NCBI RefSeq assembly: GCF_011751945.2
Contig: NZ_CP064951.1
Span: 806,001-870,000, forward strand
DNA from: Actinomyces sp. zg-332
Lineage (GTDB): Bacteria; Actinomycetota; Actinomycetes; Actinomycetales; Actinomycetaceae
DNA: 64,000 nucleotides
Direction: 5' to 3'
In this document: one piece after another, positions 17,441 through 26,743 of the stretch
Layout of the letters: each line of letters starts with the position of its first letter
Position numbering within the stretch: the stretch's first letter is position 1
The notes under the pieces: model-generated
The model's database searches: none
What the model was told of the DNA's origin: nothing
What the model saw: the letters and a program-made list of their open reading frames with translations, nothing else
Made by a program: the position numbers and the translations under genes

Positions 17441-17469
17441 AAGGTCAGGGTTATTTTAACTCTGACCTT
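17441..17469 (+). terminator. Terminator of nadE-panB
   Basis: AAGGTCAGGGTT at 17441-17452 pairs with AACTCTGACCTT at 17458-17469, with one G-T pair and a 5-base loop, then AATTTTG. Confidence 0.75.
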
Positions 17470-17525
17470 AATTTTGCGTTACAATTATTACTAGAAACAA
17501 AAAAATAATATTTACTAGGAAGTAT

Positions 17526-18386
17526 ATGTCACATCCAAACCGCACAATATCTAAAGGAACAGTTTCCGATACCTTAACTGTACCTGGTCATATCCAACGT
17601 CCAGAATATCTTTTCCATGATGGTCCTGAAAACGTAACCACCTCAGACGTGAAAAGCCCTGAAACAATAGAATTGATAAGAAACGCTGGGCGTATAGCAG
17701 CACAAGCTCTAGTTGAGGTAGGTAAAGTTGCAAAGCCAGGAGTTACTACTGATTCTTTAGACAAATTAGCTCACGAGTTTATTCTCGACCATAATGCATA
17801 TCCATCATGCCTAGGATATATGGGATTTCCTAAATCTATATGTACTTCTGTAAATGAAGTAATTTGCCACGGTATCCCTGATTCTTACGTTCTACAAGAC
17901 GGTGATATTCTAAACGTAGATATCACAGCTTATAAAGATGGTGTGCATGGAGATACTTGTACAATGTTTGAGATTGGTGAAGTTGACGAGCAATCTCACC
18001 TGCTTATAGAACGTACTCATGAAGCCATGATGCGTGGAATAAAAGCTGCAAAACCTGGACGTAGTGTAAATATAATTGGACGAGTTATTGAAGTTTACGC
18101 TAACCGTTTTAACTATGGAATTGTGCGTGATTACACTGGTCATGGCGTTGGTGAGGCTTTCCACTCTGGTCTAATAATCCCTCACTACGATTCACCGCTC
18201 CACGATACTATAATTGAACCGGGAATGGTTTTCACAGTTGAACCTATGCTCACTTTAGGTACTCATGAGTGGGATTTATGGGAAGATGACTGGACTGTAG
18301 TTACAAAAGACAAGAGTTGGTGTGCACAGTTTGAACACACTATCGCAGTTACAGAAAACGGCTTTGATATTTTAACATTGCCATAA
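17526..18386 (+). CDS. map: Methionine aminopeptidase type I
   Basis: A 286-residue enzyme that removes the initiator Met. The metal ligands are in place: the two Asp in ILNVDITAYKDGVHGDTC, His in GHGVGEAFH, Glu in EPMLTLG and Glu in QFEHTIAVTENG. The first 45 residues form a linker (GTVSDTLTVPGHIQRPEY) of the kind found in actinobacterial MapB enzymes, which lack the zinc-finger extension. This is one of the best lineage markers in the window. AGGAA precedes the ATG. The unit is monocistronic and ends at a strong hairpin. Confidence 0.97.
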   Translation: MSHPNRTISKGTVSDTLTVPGHIQRPEYLFHDGPENVTTSDVKSPETIELIRNAGRIAAQALVEVGKVAKPGVTTDSLDKLAHEFILDHNAYPSCLGYMGFPKSICTSVNEVICHGIPDSYVLQDGDILNVDITAYKDGVHGDTCTMFEIGEVDEQSHLLIERTHEAMMRGIKAAKPGRSVNIIGRVIEVYANRFNYGIVRDYTGHGVGEAFHSGLIIPHYDSPLHDTIIEPGMVFTVEPMLTLGTHEWDLWEDDWTVVTKDKSWCAQFEHTIAVTENGFDILTLP

Positions 18387-18399
18387 ATAACTTATATTG

Positions 18400-18419
18400 G
18401 GGTGTCTTTAAAGACACCC
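18400..18419 (+). terminator. Terminator of map
   Basis: A perfect palindrome GGGTGTCTTT/AAAGACACCC followed by TTTTTCTTATT, 13 bases after the map stop. Confidence 0.85.
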
Positions 18420-18662
18420 TTTTCTTATTATTTTACAGTTTCTATTATCTATAAAATATTTATAAAAATTTAATTCAGTTTTGCTATTATCCCTATACTA
18501 TTTATAAATCTATACCACTTTATTTTATTTGTATGTTCAAAAAGAACTACTTACATTTTTACAATATCTACATTAAAACTTTTTACCTATCTTTCAATTG
18601 GACAAATCAAAAAACACCTCTACCGTTTCATAAAAATACCTAAAGTAAACATAGTACTTAAT

Positions 18663-18697
18663 TTGACACTATACTATGCAAGACGATATACTATATC
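18663..18697 (+). promoter_or_regulatory. padR promoter with operator over the -10 box
   Basis: TTGACA at 18663-18668 and TATACT at 18687-18692 are 18 bases apart. A perfect 13-base palindrome (GATATA, central C, TATATC) at 18685-18697 covers the -10 box. Self-repression by the PadR protein encoded directly downstream is the simplest reading. Confidence 0.65.
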
Positions 18698-18714
18698 TGA
18701 TGTTAGGAGGTGTT

Positions 18715-19044
18715 ATGACAAACAAGATCACTGAGTGGAACACTCAAATAAAACGAGGAACATTAGAACTATGCATATTAAAATCACTGAATAATTCACC
18801 AAAATATGGTTACGAGATAATTCAAGTTTTAAATCAACATCCACTAATTTCTTCAAAGGAAAGCACTGTATATCCCCTACTCAGACGACTCGAAAAAGAG
18901 GGGATTCTCTACTCCTATTGGGAAGAAAACACACAAGGCATTCCTCCAAGAAAATACTATTCACTAACGGAATCTGGACGTGAATATTTGCAAGAAATAA
19001 CTAAGTTATGGCAAGAACTACAAGAAACTATAAGCAAAATTTAG
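18715..19044 (+). CDS. PadR-family transcriptional regulator
   Basis: A 109-residue winged-helix repressor. The PadR pattern is clear: GTLELCILKSLNNSPKYGYE, then STVYPLLRRLEKEGILYSYW and PPRKYYSLTESGREYLQEI. I chose the ATG at 18715, preceded by TTAGGAGGTGTT. The in-frame ATG at 18676 lies between the -35 and -10 boxes of the promoter and cannot be used. The HAAS-domain gene follows after 32 bases. PadR genes paired with HAAS/DUF1700 membrane-protein genes are common, and the partner is thought to share regulation or signalling with PadR. Confidence 0.9.
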   Translation: MTNKITEWNTQIKRGTLELCILKSLNNSPKYGYEIIQVLNQHPLISSKESTVYPLLRRLEKEGILYSYWEENTQGIPPRKYYSLTESGREYLQEITKLWQELQETISKI

Positions 19045-19076
19045 TTTTAGAATCTATTTTCACACAAGGAGAAAAA

Positions 19077-19624
19077 ATGAGTGTAGAAATTGAAAAATAT
19101 CTAAATAAAGTAAACAAAAATTTAAAACCTCTTCCTCTGTCCATGAGAACAGACATAATAGCTGAAATTAAAAGCAACATAGCACAAATGCAAGCAAATA
19201 ATATATCAAGTGAACAGATACTTGAAAATCTAGGAAACCCTAAAACCCTAGCAAAAGAATACTTAGCAAACCTTATAACTAGTAAAAAACTACTGGCATT
19301 AAACGAGTATTACTTGCCTGTGCTTTTTATAGTCTAGCTAGCCTATCCGGTATTATACTTATACCCACTTTAGGAATCCTCGCTCCTACTTTTATATTCT
19401 CAGGAGTCGTTACCATAATCGCTGTAACAGTTAATCTATTTTCATACTTACTTTTAGGATACGGTATCCCATATATACAGGTACTAGATTACTCTCCAGT
19501 TCCAGGATTCTTCATAGGACTAGCAGTAGGAATTATTTTAGCAACAGTCGGCTTAGCGTCTTGGAAAGCATTAAAGCTATATATACTAGGTATCACTAAA
19601 GTTAATGAGAAGATACAAGAGTAA
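19077..19624 (+). pseudogene. HAAS/DUF1700-type membrane protein, frameshifted
   Basis: From the ATG at 19077 (AAGGAGAAAAA before it) the frame gives an N-terminal helical domain, MSVEIEKYLNKVNKNLKPLP to NLGNPKTLAKEYL, the HAAS/DUF1700 signature. It stops at 19335-19337 after 86 codons. The next frame continues smoothly with FYSLASLSGIILIPTLGILA, further membrane segments and a C-terminal tail ending KVNEKIQE at 19622-19624. One extra T in the run of five at 19324-19328 would join both parts into a protein of about 182 residues, the normal layout of this family (helical domain plus membrane domain). It could be a pseudogene, a slippage switch or a sequencing error. Confidence 0.8.
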
Positions 19625-19771
19625 CTATATAAAGTTTTCACTTTAAAAATATTACAAAACAATCACTTGTATAACACGTTTACCTGTATAAGAAATATAT
19701 TTTTACGCAAACAATATTAGGAGTATAATTGACTGTGTAGGTCTATAAGCAAAGTCTCCAAAGGAACAGAC

Positions 19772-21712
19772 ATGTCTAAGATAAAAGCACCGTATGGATT
19801 ATGGGAGAGCTCTATATGCTCTTCTACCCTAACTCGTTCAACAGTTGCACTTGCACAGGTACGTGTTGACTCACAAGATACTTATTGGGTAGAAGAACGC
19901 CCTGAACAAGAAGGTAGAAATGCTTTACTACGTCGTCGTCCCACAGGACAAATAGGTGAATTTTTACCACTGACACCTGAAAACGAGTTACTAGATGTGA
20001 GAACTCGAGTACACGAATATGGTGGCAAAGCTTATGGCGTACAAAACGGAGTAATAGTAGTAACTAATGCTAAAAACGGCAGAGTCTATAAATATGATGT
20101 GAATAATGTTACTAAAGGCTTAATTCCTCTTACTCCAATATGTGATTTACGTTTTGGTGATTTTGAACTTAACCTACATAAAAACGTTGTATACGCAGTG
20201 TGTGAAAATCACGAAGATCCTGAAAATATAAGAAACTATCTTGTTTCCATTCCACTAGATGGCTCTGCTTCAAGAGACAAAGAAAAAATTGCCACTGTAT
20301 TCGAAGGTACAGACTTTGTAAACTCTCCTACTATAAACTCTGATGGCGACTACATTGCATGGGTAAGTTGGAACCATCCAAATATGCCTTGGGACTATTC
20401 AAAACTTCATATCGCTAGAGTGGATGATTTTGGAAACTTATATGATCAAAAAGTTCTATTCGATACAGAAAATGTAAGCGTAACTCAGCCACGATGGACA
20501 ATACATAATGACTTAATCCATGTAAATGATTCATCAGGTTTTGCTAATATATACCGCACAGAAGGATTCAACACTGATTACAATAACTTGCGTACACGTC
20601 ATTTGAACCCCTCTGACAAAATCTTTACTCAGCCAGCTTGGGCTTTAGGCTTACACACCTACGATATATTCGATGAAAATCATATAGTTGCAACATGGTA
20701 TCACGATGGTATCGCGCATCTTGGAACTATGAGAATAGATAATGGCGAATTAGAAGAATGGCATATTCCATATCAACCGCTTGGAAATGTTGCTTGTAGC
20801 GATGGTAGAGTAATTGCTCTTGTAAACTCCCCTACCATATCACCATGTATTATACAAATTCGAAACCAAAACCTTGAACTACTACGCACAAGTTTCAAGG
20901 AAGAACTAGATGTCGAAGATATAAGTATTGCTAAGCACATTTCTTGGGAAACTTCTGAATCTGACACAGCTTATGGATTCTTATACCTTCCTACTTCCAA
21001 GAACTATGAAAGTGACAGCAGCGAAAAGCCACCTTTGATAGTGGAAGTACATGGAGGTCCAACTTCTCAAGCTAACTCTGGTATGAAAATAAATAAGCAG
21101 TATTGGACCAACAGGGGGTTTGCATTACTGGATGTAAATTATAGAGGCTCAACAGCATACGGCCGTAAATACCAAGATAAGCTAAAAGGAAAATGGGGCG
21201 TATACGATATTGACGACTGTGTAACTGGTGTGAAATATCTGATAAATGAAGGTTTAGTTGATCCTAATCGTATAGCCATACACGGCTGGTCAGCTGGTGG
21301 CTACACTACTCTAGCTGCACTTGCTTTTACTGATGTATTCACAGCAGGAGCAAGCCATTTTGGTGTCTCAGATTTAAAACTTTTAGCTGCACATACTCAT
21401 AAATTTGAATCTCAATACTTATTCGGATTACTAGGCAGCAATAACACTAAAGACAAAGTTTGGACAGATAGATCCCCTATGTTCTATATACAAGACATTT
21501 CAGCACCATTACTACTGTTACAAGGAGATGCTGATATGATTGTCCCGCTAGAACAAGCTGAAAATATGTATACCGAAATGAAACAAAATGGACAAGAAGT
21601 AGAACTAAAAGTCTACCAAAATGAAGGACATGGTTTCAGGCAAGATAAGAATATCAAAGACAGCATCGAACGTGAACTTGACTTCTATATTAGAACTTGG
21701 CAAATTCGCTAA
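19772..21712 (+). CDS. S9-family prolyl oligopeptidase-like serine peptidase
   Basis: A 646-residue cytoplasmic peptidase or esterase. Residues about 1-390 form a beta-propeller (repeats such as VNSPTINSDGDYIAWVSW). An alpha/beta hydrolase domain follows. Nucleophile Ser507 is in GWSAGGY, the Asp lies in GDADMIVPLEQAENMY and the His in NEGHGF. The oxyanion region is VEVHGGPTSQ. The family includes acylaminoacyl peptidases and dipeptidyl peptidases; substrate unknown. There is no signal peptide. AAAGGAAC precedes the ATG. Confidence 0.92.
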   Translation: MSKIKAPYGLWESSICSSTLTRSTVALAQVRVDSQDTYWVEERPEQEGRNALLRRRPTGQIGEFLPLTPENELLDVRTRVHEYGGKAYGVQNGVIVVTNAKNGRVYKYDVNNVTKGLIPLTPICDLRFGDFELNLHKNVVYAVCENHEDPENIRNYLVSIPLDGSASRDKEKIATVFEGTDFVNSPTINSDGDYIAWVSWNHPNMPWDYSKLHIARVDDFGNLYDQKVLFDTENVSVTQPRWTIHNDLIHVNDSSGFANIYRTEGFNTDYNNLRTRHLNPSDKIFTQPAWALGLHTYDIFDENHIVATWYHDGIAHLGTMRIDNGELEEWHIPYQPLGNVACSDGRVIALVNSPTISPCIIQIRNQNLELLRTSFKEELDVEDISIAKHISWETSESDTAYGFLYLPTSKNYESDSSEKPPLIVEVHGGPTSQANSGMKINKQYWTNRGFALLDVNYRGSTAYGRKYQDKLKGKWGVYDIDDCVTGVKYLINEGLVDPNRIAIHGWSAGGYTTLAALAFTDVFTAGASHFGVSDLKLLAAHTHKFESQYLFGLLGSNNTKDKVWTDRSPMFYIQDISAPLLLLQGDADMIVPLEQAENMYTEMKQNGQEVELKVYQNEGHGFRQDKNIKDSIERELDFYIRTWQIR

Positions 21713-21774
21713 ATATACTATACAAGTTGCTGAATTGATTTTCATATTTACTACACACTATATAAGGATGGCAT

Positions 21775-22224
21775 ATGGATCACGATTTTCAATTAGAACA
21801 ACTACAAGAAATTATTCAAGGTGAAGATAATCAAGTAGCAGTTATGGCTAACACTAGTGCTTTTCTGTATGAGTGTATAGAAAATCTAAATTGGTGTGGT
21901 TTTTATATAATGGAATCTGAAAACGAAATGGTTTTAGGACCATTTCAAGGGAAAATAGCTTGCTGGAGAATACAAGTAGGAAAAGGAGTTTGCGGTTATT
22001 CTGCACGGAATAAAACTAGTATTATCGTAGATAATGTGCACGAATTTGAAGGTCATATTGCCTGCGATGCTGCCAGCATGAGTGAGCTTGTTGTTCCAAT
22101 TATTATAAGAAATGAAGTCTTTGGCGTAATAGATATTGATTCGTATAAAGAAAAAAATTTCACAGAAGATGACAAAATCTTTATAGAAAAAGTATCTGAA
22201 ATCCTAGCAGAAAAATTTTCATAA
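21775..22224 (+). CDS. msrC: Free methionine-R-sulfoxide reductase (GAF domain)
   Basis: A 149-residue single GAF domain with the three conserved cysteines of fRMsr: Cys63 in GKIACWRI, Cys73 in GKGVCGY and Cys97 in GHIACDAAS, followed by SELVVPIIIRNEVFGVIDID. The family reduces free Met-R-sulfoxide with thioredoxin and protects the cell from oxidants. Start at 21775 follows AAGGATGGCAT. It lies 62 bases after the peptidase gene and ends before a strong bidirectional terminator. Confidence 0.92.
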   Translation: MDHDFQLEQLQEIIQGEDNQVAVMANTSAFLYECIENLNWCGFYIMESENEMVLGPFQGKIACWRIQVGKGVCGYSARNKTSIIVDNVHEFEGHIACDAASMSELVVPIIIRNEVFGVIDIDSYKEKNFTEDDKIFIEKVSEILAEKFS

Positions 22225-22277
22225 ACTTATTTCTTATTAAAATCATTTTCCTAAAACTAGAGTTTAGTTTACATAAT

Positions 22278-22318
22278 AAAATAGCGTAAAACTATTAAGT
22301 AAAGTTTTACGCTATTTT
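22278..22318. terminator. Bidirectional terminator
   Basis: AAAATAGCGTAAAACT at 22278-22293 pairs perfectly over 16 bases with 22303-22318, with T runs on both strands. It separates msrC from the convergent EamA gene. Confidence 0.9.
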
Positions 22319-22337
22319 TACGTTCTATCTAAAGATA

Positions 22338-23270
22338 TTATTTTTCTTTTTCTACAGATTTCAAAATATTTTTGGTTTTATTTACTTCAGGCTTTCTAAA
22401 AGTTATCTCTGATAAAATCACAGCAATAAATATAACTATGAATCCTATTATAGTCTTTGCATTTAATACTTCTCCATAGAAAATTATTGAGAGCAACACA
22501 GCTATAGGAGCGTGAGTTGCTAAAATTATTGCTCCTGAAGTCGCATTTGAATGTTTGAAACCATAAACTTGGAAAATGAATGCTCCTGTCGTAGCAAATA
22601 CTCCAAGATAAGCTGTTCCTAAAACAGAGGATATACTAATCGATTCTGGATAAGCATTAGTTGCAACACAAGTTATAACAGATAGTAACCACACGAAAAA
22701 TACCTGTAGGAAAATTAATAGGTTTCCATCTTTACGATGACAAAATATTGCAACAAGTACCATATTTGTACCTAAAGCTACGCCAGTAACTAAAGTTAGA
22801 AAATCACCTGTTTTAATTGATAAATCACCAGATAGGGATATAATTCCTACACCAATTAAACATAATATTGACGCTATAACTTTAGTTTTCTCTGGCTTTA
22901 TTCTAGTAAAAGCCCAATACAAAAATGGGACTATGATACAGTAGCTCGTGGTTATAAAAGCTGATTTACCAGGGGTTGTACCTAAATATATACCCGCAGT
23001 TTGAGTAATATTTGAAGCCCACATTGTAAAGCCCATCAAAAAGCCATACAACCATGTCTTTTTATCAAGCTTTTTCAAAGTTGGATAAGCTATAGGGAAT
23101 ATGGCAATCAGAGCGAAAGCATATCGAATAGATAATAAAAATGATGGAGAAAACTCTTGAGATACATTTTTTAAAACAACAAATGTAGTTCCCCATAAAA
23201 TAGATGTCATAGAAAAAGCCAAAAGCCCTAGAGTGCGTTTACTCATTTTAGGGAATAAATCTTTAGTCAA
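22338..23270 (-). CDS. EamA/DMT-family transporter
   Basis: A 310-residue membrane protein with ten hydrophobic segments in two EamA repeats. The first opens SILWGTTFVVLKNVSQEFSP and the second ends GAIILATHAPIAVLLSIIFY followed by GEVLNAKTIIGFIVIF, the usual EamA pattern. The charged ends (NKTKNILKSVEKEK) face the cytoplasm. Family members export amino acids or other metabolites. Substrate unknown. Monocistronic. Confidence 0.88.
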   Translation of the reverse strand: MTKDLFPKMSKRTLGLLAFSMTSILWGTTFVVLKNVSQEFSPSFLLSIRYAFALIAIFPIAYPTLKKLDKKTWLYGFLMGFTMWASNITQTAGIYLGTTPGKSAFITTSYCIIVPFLYWAFTRIKPEKTKVIASILCLIGVGIISLSGDLSIKTGDFLTLVTGVALGTNMVLVAIFCHRKDGNLLIFLQVFFVWLLSVITCVATNAYPESISISSVLGTAYLGVFATTGAFIFQVYGFKHSNATSGAIILATHAPIAVLLSIIFYGEVLNAKTIIGFIVIFIAVILSEITFRKPEVNKTKNILKSVEKEK

Positions 23271-23651
23271 TTCACACCTTACTCAGTTTCAGAACAATTC
23301 CCAGGTTATTTACTGGTCAGATAATTTTATCATTGTCACTTGTAAGTGTCACCAAAGTCTTTACAAGATTTTTGTGTATATTATTAATAATTTTCTATCA
23401 AATTATGTTTAATAATTACTAATTTGCTCTTCGTAGTTTTAGCTTTTATTTGGTAAGTAACCTTTGAAATCAGAGCATTATACAATGTCTATAAGATTGA
23501 TTTTAGATTTGTGTGTATATATACTTCTAGTTAGTAAAAGTTGTGCCTAAGTACTATAGTTGTTTTACCTGACACTACTTACTTTTACAAATAATTTGAT
23601 GTGACTTGTGTACTAAATACTAATCACAACCATAGAAGATAGAGGAATGCT
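23271..23651. other. Intergenic region before the asnB-like operon
   Basis: Divergent promoter region of 381 bases. It must hold the promoters of both the EamA gene and the three-gene operon. A possible weak box pair for the operon is TTGATG and TACTAA about 16 bases apart near 23598-23625. No gene or RNA is seen. Confidence 0.4.
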
Positions 23652-25481
23652 TTGTGCGGTTTTGTTGGATACTATAGCTCAAATAAATATGATGACTCTG
23701 TTATAAAAAATATGAATGACATGGTTTCTCATAGAGGTCCTGATGATGAAGGATACTATCAAAACGACCCTATCAACTTTGGTTTTAGACGACTAAGTAT
23801 TATTGATTTATGTGCAGGACATCAACCTATTACTGATGCTGAAGATAAAACAGTAGTTATTTTTAATGGTGAGATTTACAACTACCAAGAAATAAGACAA
23901 GACTTGCTAGAAAAAGGCTATGCTTTCAAAACCAAAACTGATACTGAAGTAATTTTACATGGATACAAAGAATACGGTGAAGAAGGCATACTATCAAAAC
24001 TACGTGGAATGTTTGCGTTTACAATTTGGGATAGCGAGAAACAAAAAATATTCGGCGCTAGAGACCATTTTGGTATCAAACCATATTACTATTCATACAT
24101 AGGGGAAGAATTTATATTTGCCTCAGAAGCAAAGGCTATCCTAAAACACCCATCTGTTGAGAAAGAAATCAATAGAAAAGCTCTAAAAAACTATCTTGTT
24201 TTCCAATACAATCCTCTAGAAGAAACCTTTTTCAAGGGAATAAATAAGCTACGCCCTGGACACTATTTTACTATTGAAAACAATGAATTAACTATAAAAA
24301 GATATTTTAATCTCGAACTAGATTATGAAGATGTAGGCTTTGAACAAAGTGTAAAAAACATAGAAGACATTGTTGATAATTCAATTAAATACCATAAAAT
24401 TAGCGATGTTGAAGTAGGTTCTTTCCTATCAGGTGGTGTTGATTCCAGTTACGTGGTTTCAAAAGCCATGGTTGATAAGACATTCTCAGTTGGGTTCAAC
24501 AACGAGGGCTTTGACGAAACTACTTATGCTAAAGAACTTTCAGATATGCTAGGCATACAAAACTACTCAAAGATTATTACTCCAGATGAATTCTTTGAGG
24601 GAATTGAAAAAGTCCAGTACTACTCAGATGAACCACACGCTAATTTATCATCTGTACCTTTATATTTCCTCTCAAAGCTAGCTCGAGAACACGTAAAAGT
24701 TGTCCTATCTGGAGAAGGTGCTGATGAGCTGTTCGCTGGATACAACGAGTATGAATTGCCTTGGTTACAACGCACTTATGCTAAATTGCCATTCTTTATA
24801 CGTAAGTTCTTATTCAATATAACCAGAAACACTAACCATTTCCACGGTAAAACTATTATTACTAAATTCGGACAAAAACTTGAAGATTCCTATATCGGTC
24901 AAGCTAAAATCATGTCTGATGAGCAAGCGAACGATATTTTGACTCCAGATTATAAAAATAATGTCCGTATGACTGATTTAACTAGGAAATACTACGAAGA
25001 TGTAAAAGACATGGACGAAGTCTCTAAGCGTATTTACCTAGATATGAATATGTGGATTATTGACGATATTTTGTTAAAAGCAGATAAAATGACTATGGCG
25101 AACTCCATAGAGTTACGTGTGCCACTGCTAGATAAAGAAGTGTGGAATGTAGCTAGAAAAATACCTACAAAATACAAAGTACATAAGACAACCACAAAGT
25201 ATGCGTTCAGAAAAGCTGCAGAAAAATCAATACCTGAGGCTTGGTCTAACAGAAAGAAAGTTGGATTCTTAGTACCATTCATCAATTTTATAAAAGAAGA
25301 AAAATACTACTCTATTGTCAAAGAAATGTTTAATAGGGACTTTGTGAGCGAGTTTTTCGATGTAAAAAAGATAAATACTTTACTTGATAACCATTACAAT
25401 AATGTTGCTAATAATGGTCGAAAAGTATATACAATTTATGCTTTCTTGGTCTGGTATACACAATACTTTATAGAAGAGTAA
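23652..25481 (+). CDS. Asparagine-synthetase-like amidotransferase (AsnH-type candidate)
   Basis: A 609-residue class II glutamine amidotransferase plus ATP-dependent amide synthetase. The start is TTG at 23652, because the catalytic Cys2 must follow the initiator Met (MCGFVGYY) and AGAGGA lies in front. The glutaminase domain (1-190) has HRGPDDEG, FNGEIYNY and DHFGIKP. The synthetase domain has the PP-loop SGGVDSS at 260-266 and LSGEGADELFAGY. Free asparagine synthesis (AsnB) is possible. Its place ahead of an ATP-grasp ligase and an Asp racemase instead suggests the AsnH role known in Lactococcus, amidating D-Asp in the peptidoglycan side chain. That role is inference. Confidence 0.85.
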   Translation: MCGFVGYYSSNKYDDSVIKNMNDMVSHRGPDDEGYYQNDPINFGFRRLSIIDLCAGHQPITDAEDKTVVIFNGEIYNYQEIRQDLLEKGYAFKTKTDTEVILHGYKEYGEEGILSKLRGMFAFTIWDSEKQKIFGARDHFGIKPYYYSYIGEEFIFASEAKAILKHPSVEKEINRKALKNYLVFQYNPLEETFFKGINKLRPGHYFTIENNELTIKRYFNLELDYEDVGFEQSVKNIEDIVDNSIKYHKISDVEVGSFLSGGVDSSYVVSKAMVDKTFSVGFNNEGFDETTYAKELSDMLGIQNYSKIITPDEFFEGIEKVQYYSDEPHANLSSVPLYFLSKLAREHVKVVLSGEGADELFAGYNEYELPWLQRTYAKLPFFIRKFLFNITRNTNHFHGKTIITKFGQKLEDSYIGQAKIMSDEQANDILTPDYKNNVRMTDLTRKYYEDVKDMDEVSKRIYLDMNMWIIDDILLKADKMTMANSIELRVPLLDKEVWNVARKIPTKYKVHKTTTKYAFRKAAEKSIPEAWSNRKKVGFLVPFINFIKEEKYYSIVKEMFNRDFVSEFFDVKKINTLLDNHYNNVANNGRKVYTIYAFLVWYTQYFIEE

Positions 25482-25557
25482 GAAATAATTAATTAAACAA
25501 ATAAATAAAGACTATTAATAAATATCGCAGTATTTTATCGTATCTTTGGGGGGAGAT

Positions 25558-26739
25558 ATGCATAAGGCAGTAGTATTGGGCTGTAACTATTATATCGGTC
25601 TAAGCATAATTAGGTGTCTAGGAAAAGAAGGCGTACACGTAGTTGCTTGTGACTATGACTTAAAAAACTCTTATGGAGCGAAATCTAAATACATATCTGA
25701 ATTTTTAGAGATAAAAGAACTGGCTGAAGTTAATGAAGTAACTTTAACTAAACTATTGCAATTTGGTAAAGCTCAAGCTAAAAAACCTGTACTGTTACCT
25801 TCTCATGATAAATATGTAGAATTTATTGATAGGTATTATGATAAGCTTTCTGAATATTTTCTAATAAGCCAAGCTCCAAACTCGTTGAACAGCAAGCTTA
25901 TGGATAAAGTAGTACTTCATAAAATTGCAAGTGAACACGGTGTGCTTGTACCTGAATCTTTTTCTGTAGATGAAGAAAACTTACTTGAAAAAGTAGAAAA
26001 AATTGGTTACCCATGCATAATAAAGCCGTCTGATACTGTTGAATTTACTAAAGTTTTCCGTTCAAAAGTATTTTTGTGTGAGAATCCTAAAAAGTTACAA
26101 GAAGGTATAGAAAAAGCTAAGAAACATAATGTTGAAGTATTTGTACAACAAATAATTCCAGGTTTCGATGACCATATGCTTACCTATGATTACTATATAA
26201 ATAAGCAAGGAAAAACAACACATTACATGACAGCTCAAAAGCAACGTCAATGGCCTATTAATTTTGGTGCCTCAGTATTTACTCAGCAAAAGTACTTGCC
26301 TGAATTGGTTTCAAATAGCAAAAATTTCTTAGAGTCAATTGGCTATCAGGGATTTGGTGAAATCGAATATAAAAAACACGAAAAAACTGGTGAAGTTTAC
26401 TTGATAGAAATTAATGTTAGAACTACTAATTTCAACAATCTTATTTATAAACTTGGTATAAATATGCCATACATTGCGTACTTAGAGTTAACAGGGCAAG
26501 AAAGTAAAATCAAAAATAAATATGTTGACTACGATACTAGATACGCTTTTATTTACGGCTATGAAGATTTGTTGTCAATACTAAAATATGCGAAAACAGG
26601 TCAGGTTTCATTATTCAAATCTTTCTTTAAGATTTTAGGTAAACGCCTAGCCCCAGCCATTTTTTCAGTAACAGATTTAAAACCATGGTTTAACTTCAAC
26701 AAGAAATTATTTAGAAAATTTTTCAGAAAGATAAGGTAA
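25558..26739 (+). CDS. ATP-grasp carboxylate-amine ligase, D-aspartate ligase candidate
   Basis: A 393-residue ATP-grasp protein. The N-terminal preATP-grasp domain opens VVLGCNYYIGLSIIRCL, as in D-aspartate ligases (Aslfm/AslA). The central ATP-grasp has GYPCIIKPSDTVEF, VEVFVQQIIPGFDDH and the metal-binding Glu-x-Asn in YLIEINVRTTNFNN. In Enterococcus and Lactococcus such enzymes add D-Asp to the Lys of the peptidoglycan precursor. I chose ATG 25558, preceded by GGGGGGAGAT, over an in-frame TTG four codons earlier. It lies 76 bases after the amidotransferase and 4 before the racemase. Other ligase substrates cannot be ruled out. Confidence 0.8.
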   Translation: MHKAVVLGCNYYIGLSIIRCLGKEGVHVVACDYDLKNSYGAKSKYISEFLEIKELAEVNEVTLTKLLQFGKAQAKKPVLLPSHDKYVEFIDRYYDKLSEYFLISQAPNSLNSKLMDKVVLHKIASEHGVLVPESFSVDEENLLEKVEKIGYPCIIKPSDTVEFTKVFRSKVFLCENPKKLQEGIEKAKKHNVEVFVQQIIPGFDDHMLTYDYYINKQGKTTHYMTAQKQRQWPINFGASVFTQQKYLPELVSNSKNFLESIGYQGFGEIEYKKHEKTGEVYLIEINVRTTNFNNLIYKLGINMPYIAYLELTGQESKIKNKYVDYDTRYAFIYGYEDLLSILKYAKTGQVSLFKSFFKILGKRLAPAIFSVTDLKPWFNFNKKLFRKFFRKIR

Positions 26740-26743
26740 AAAC

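Noticed and set aside
18676-18714. Upstream in-frame ATG of the padR gene as the start
   Set aside because: It lies between the -35 and -10 boxes of the promoter, while the ATG at 18715 has an AGGAGG site.
23652-25481. Calling the amidotransferase simply asnB for free asparagine
   Set aside because: Possible, but the operon with a D-Asp ligase candidate and an Asp racemase fits an AsnH-like role better. I left the symbol empty because sequence alone cannot decide.
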